From assembly GCA_900548315.1 (NCBI GenBank), contig URJU01000089.1, positions 1 through 8,849 of the forward strand: a stretch of DNA of 8,849 bases, written 5' to 3'. Below are positions 6,820 through 8,849 of the stretch, in pieces; position 1 is the stretch's first letter; each line of letters starts with the position of its first letter. The notes under the pieces are model-generated. The model was not told the DNA's origin and made no database searches. It saw nothing but the letters and a program-made list of their open reading frames with translations. Both the position numbers and the translations under genes were made by a program. This stretch comes from an uncultured Coprococcus sp. Lineage in GTDB: Bacteria > Bacillota > Clostridia > Lachnospirales > Lachnospiraceae.

Positions 6820-7524
6820 TTAACCCCTGTCGCTATTCCCTGAGTTTCTGCAGAACCTGTATCCTACACCTCGCACAGTCTCTATACAAGAAGCATCATC
6901 TCTCAATTTTGTTCTGAGCCTTTTCATATACACCGAAAGCGTATTATCATCGATCAGTACGCCATCCACATCGTATAGTCTGTCAAGCAGAGTTGCCCGC
7001 GAAAGTACGATTCCCTCATTTGCCACAAGTTCCTTTAAAAGTCTCAGCTCATTCTGCGTACAATCTATGAGCTTATCACCCTCATATAACCTGAATTCCG
7101 ATATTACAAACCTGTGATTTCCAAAAGTATACACATCACATACGCCTTTCCCGGACATATCATATCGTCTGAGATTTGCGGAGATCCTTGAAAGCAGTTC
7201 CTTAAGTCTATATGGTTTGGCAACATAATCATCTGCCCCAAGTTCAAGTCCCTGCACTATATTGATCTCCTCAGACATAGCTGTGAGGAATATTATCGGA
7301 ATTCTTACTCCAGTATCTCTCAGATATCTGCAAAAATCATATCCACTGCCATCCGGCAGCATGACATCCAACAATATAAGGTCTACAGTCTCTCCCATAA
7401 GTGATCTGGCCGACTTTATATTCATCGCATGCTTTACTTTATATCCCTCTGCCTCAAGTACGAACACTGTCCCCATTGCAAGAGCTTTATCATCCTCAAC
7501 TAATAAAATAGTCTTTTCTGCCAT
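6820..7524 (-). CDS. OmpR/PhoB-family response regulator
   Basis: DNA-binding partner of the adjacent kinase, 234 residues. The receiver domain (about 4-118) has the acidic pair Asp11-Asp12, phosphoacceptor Asp53 (LLDVMLPDGSG), Thr81 and Lys103 (YVAKPY), so phosphorylation chemistry should be intact. The C-terminal winged helix (about 128-225) has the usual LTxxE-like segment CTQNELRLLKEL, a recognition-helix region (DNTLSVYMKRLRTKL, 193-207) and the closing hairpin ETVRGVGYRF. The ATG at 7524 lies 10 bases after GGAGG; an in-frame GTG at 7548 overlaps that site and has no Shine-Dalgarno of its own. It follows the lipoprotein gene by 103 bases and precedes the kinase by 3 bases. The likely targets are its own operon and the transporter genes downstream; no site is proven. 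Confidence 0.96.
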   Translation of the reverse strand: MAEKTILLVEDDKALAMGTVFVLEAEGYKVKHAMNIKSARSLMGETVDLILLDVMLPDGSGYDFCRYLRDTGVRIPIIFLTAMSEEINIVQGLELGADDYVAKPYRLKELLSRISANLRRYDMSGKGVCDVYTFGNHRFVISEFRLYEGDKLIDCTQNELRLLKELVANEGIVLSRATLLDRLYDVDGVLIDDNTLSVYMKRLRTKLRDDASCIETVRGVGYRFCRNSGNSDRG

Positions 7525-7559
7525 TTTATTTGCGCCTCCGCTTATCACATCTTAAATCC

Positions 7560-7624
7560 ACCATTCTTGTATGCATTTTCTGTTCCTAGATTGCCGTCAT
7601 CACTCCCGATCTCCACAGAATGGT
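7560..7624. repeat. Short inverted repeat spanning the lipoprotein-regulator gap
   Basis: ACCATTCT (7560-7567) and AGAATGGT (7617-7624) are perfect inverted copies 49 bases apart, placed near the two ends of the 103-base gap between the lipoprotein stop and the regulator start. A long-range mRNA pairing is possible, but with 8-base arms and a long loop chance is a fair explanation. Apart from the regulator's GGAGG at 7534-7538, I see no other signal in this gap. Confidence 0.25.
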
Positions 7625-7627
7625 ATT

Positions 7628-8515
7628 CTACATCTCTTCATTTATGATAACACTCTTTATTCCTGCTACACTATTGAGGGCTTTCAGTATACCCGTTACC
7701 GCCATGTTGCAATTTTCTTCTGATACACCGCCAAGGTCAAGGTATATCATTATCTGATCTTCACCCTTATATATATCAATATACCCCATATAGTTTTCTT
7801 CAGCACCATTTTGTGAAGAATAATCCGACATCACCTGCTGGATCTCTTCAGCTTTCTCATCCGTCACACCGCCGTCAAAATACACACTATATAAAAAGCT
7901 CTCTCCGTCAAATCCTGCGACATGTGCCTCGTAGTTCAGATCAAGCTGATCTATTCCTAATATACTGTCAAAGTCGAATTCTCCATCTTCTCCAAATCCA
8001 TCTTCGTCATATTCCCCATAATTATCTGCCATATCTTTATTCTCCTCCCCTGTTTTCTTTTCTTTTTCTGCTGCCTGCTTATCTGCCTCTTCTTCCGCTG
8101 CCACTTCCTCCGGTCTTCTCTCAAACCGCGCATATCCACTGTCATATTTTAGATATATGACATCCTTTTCTTCTTTGCTGATGTATATCTCCTGTCCAAT
8201 CTTGAGATCGATCCCCGCTGCCGAATAATTCTTTGTCGGCGGATCACTTCTGTCAACTGTATCGATCACACCTGCACCCTCATAACCTTCCGGTAAAGCC
8301 TCATCTCTCCCCGTTGCAAAATAATAATACATTTTTCCATTATACATAACCTGCGGCTGCTCAATGACTCCCCTATCCATCCCTGTGGAATTCTCCCCCT
8401 TGGATGTCGCATTTCCATTAACACCTGAAACATCCTCGCCTGAATTGCCACAAGCCGTACACGCCATGATGGATATCATCGCAGCACATATCACTATCCC
8501 TCTTCTTATCCTCAT
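7628..8515 (-). CDS. Lipoprotein of unknown function, linked to the two-component system
   Basis: This is a 295-residue protein with a lipoprotein signal: basic start MRIRR, hydrophobic core, and MACTACGNS, where Cys22 is the likely lipidated residue (Cys19 is an alternative). A Ser/Gly/Asn-rich tether (23-53) leads to a beta-rich region (about 55-133) starting QVMYNGKMYYY and including LPEGYEGAGVID, GIDLKIGQEIYIS and VIYLKYDSGYARF. This resembles a small domain often seen in clostridial lipoproteins; I cannot name the family. A highly charged, Glu/Lys- then Asp/Glu/Gly-rich linker (136-183) separates it from a C-terminal alpha/beta region (about 195-293). The ATG at 8515 has AGGGAGA five bases upstream. 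It precedes the regulator-kinase pair on the same strand and may be an extracellular sensor or client for them. A role in the transporter is equally possible; both are inference. Confidence 0.85.
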   Translation of the reverse strand: MRIRRGIVICAAMISIMACTACGNSGEDVSGVNGNATSKGENSTGMDRGVIEQPQVMYNGKMYYYFATGRDEALPEGYEGAGVIDTVDRSDPPTKNYSAAGIDLKIGQEIYISKEEKDVIYLKYDSGYARFERRPEEVAAEEEADKQAAEKEKKTGEENKDMADNYGEYDEDGFGEDGEFDFDSILGIDQLDLNYEAHVAGFDGESFLYSVYFDGGVTDEKAEEIQQVMSDYSSQNGAEENYMGYIDIYKGEDQIMIYLDLGGVSEENCNMAVTGILKALNSVAGIKSVIINEEM

Positions 8516-8526
8516 ACAATTCTCCC

Positions 8527-8555
8527 TTTATAATTTTCAGATTATGATTTATCAA
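8527..8555 (-). promoter_or_regulatory. Promoter-like hexamers just upstream of the lipoprotein
   Basis: TTGATA (8555-8550) and TATAAA (8532-8527) on the minus strand each match the consensus at five of six positions, with ideal 17-base spacing. Transcription would then begin only about 5 bases before the ATG, after the Shine-Dalgarno (8521-8526), which argues against normal use. Either a near-leaderless start or chance in AT-rich DNA. Confidence 0.25.
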
Positions 8556-8562
8556 CGTTATT

Positions 8563-8592
8563 GCTGATCAGCTGTATGTTCATGTTAACATG
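8563..8592. promoter_or_regulatory. Pair of perfect palindromes upstream of the lipoprotein
   Basis: GCTGATCAGC (8563-8572) and CATGTTAACATG (8581-8592) are perfect 10- and 12-bp palindromes whose centres are 19 bp apart, about two helical turns, on one DNA face. They sit in the middle of the 130-base gap upstream of the lipoprotein, a natural place for an operator. No known regulator's box is recognised. Confidence 0.35.
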
Positions 8593-8645
8593 CCCTAGGT
8601 TTTATTTCCACTCACATAATCTTAATAAATTCCCGTTTACAAGCT

Positions 8646-8800
8646 CTATTTCCGCCCAGCCATATCCTCATCCCGAACATATCTCGCATTGAACTCCATA
8701 TTGATCTCACGAAGTTCCTTTTTTCCGTCAATATAATCCTGATACATCTCTGTGATACCACACATGCATCCGTCACAGTAAGCATCTATATTTCCCAGAG
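8646..8800 (-). CDS. C-terminal fragment of an unrecognised protein
   Basis: An open frame enters from the adapter junction and stops at TAG (8646-8648), giving 50 residues of a longer protein: LGNIDAYCDGCMCGITE, then MYQDYIDGKKELREINMEF, ending in EDMAGRK. The first complete genomic codon is at 8798-8796; an in-frame TAA in the adapter shows that nothing upstream is real. The C-x2-C-x-C cluster (CDGCMC) could bind metal, and the rest looks like an amphipathic charged helix. I do not recognise the family. Coding is supported by helical-type composition without stops and by a stop placed before a 130-base regulatory-looking gap on the same strand. Its relation to the downstream lipoprotein operon is unknown. 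Confidence 0.55.
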
Positions 8801-8849
8801 CTGTCTCTTATACACATCTCCGAGCCCACGAGACGCGTAGTAATCTCGT
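8801..8849. other. Nextera (Tn5) sequencing adapter with i7 index, right end
   Basis: Library artefact. 8801-8834 is the reverse complement of the Nextera read-2 adapter (mosaic end at 8801-8819), 8835-8842 is index GCGTAGTA, and 8843-8849 (ATCTCGT) begins the P7 sequence. It is identical to the left end in inverted orientation, including the index. The last genomic base is 8800. Confidence 0.98.

Noticed and set aside
48..8800. tRNA, rRNA, CRISPR array or riboswitch
   Set aside because: No cloverleaf, regular spaced repeats or recognised aptamer consensus was seen in the intergenic regions, all of which are under 200 bases.
1..8849. Terminal inverted repeats suggesting a composite transposon or mobile cassette
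   Set aside because: The repeats are Nextera adapter, index and P7 sequence with the Tn5 mosaic end used in library making; no transposase gene is present.

Overview
The window is one tagmented DNA fragment of a low-to-moderate GC, monoderm (Gram-positive type) Firmicute, most likely a gut or rumen clostridial bacterium of the Lachnospiraceae kind. I infer this from strong GGAGG/AGGAGG ribosome binding sites, frequent ATA and AGA/AGG codons, a lipoprotein signal, and the family make-up: an OmpR-type regulator, a short-loop DISHQLKTP histidine kinase, FtsX-type ABC permeases and a membrane-anchored CARDB-like protein. The species cannot be named from sequence alone. Bases 1-47 and 8801-8849 are not genomic. 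They are Illumina Nextera (Tn5) adapters carrying the same 8-base i7 index in inverted orientation, so the real insert is 48-8800.

All genes lie on the minus strand and are best read from right to left. 8800-8646: last 50 codons of an unrecognised protein with a C-x2-C-x-C motif, cut by the adapter. 8645-8516: intergenic region with two perfect palindromes. 8515-7628: lipoprotein with an acidic, charged middle. 7524-6820 and 6816-5782: OmpR-family response regulator and sensor histidine kinase, 3 bases apart. 5781-5588: the most structured intergenic region, holding a REP-like 11-bp GC-rich hairpin, an operator-like dyad with direct repeats around a possible promoter, and a hairpin followed by a T run. 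5587-3209: large permease with two FtsX units (GTG start). 3097-2432: MacB/LolD-type ABC ATPase. 2295-1363: secreted, C-terminally anchored protein with two CARDB-like domains. 1282-48: MacB-type permease, truncated before its last membrane segment by the adapter. The stop codon that appears to end it lies in the sequencing barcode.

Taken together this looks like a cell-envelope module. A lipoprotein and a kinase with almost no extracellular loop would sense a signal at or outside the membrane, the regulator would control the downstream genes, and one ATPase would power one or both dissimilar FtsX/MacB permeases, with the CARDB protein as an extracellular partner. Each family is known. The combination (two unlike permeases, one ATPase, a CARDB partner and a lipoprotein-linked two-component system) is the candidate system here. 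Its substrate and its novelty cannot be settled from this window. No RNA genes, CRISPR arrays, genuine transposons or phage genes were seen, and no gap between genes exceeds 300 bases.
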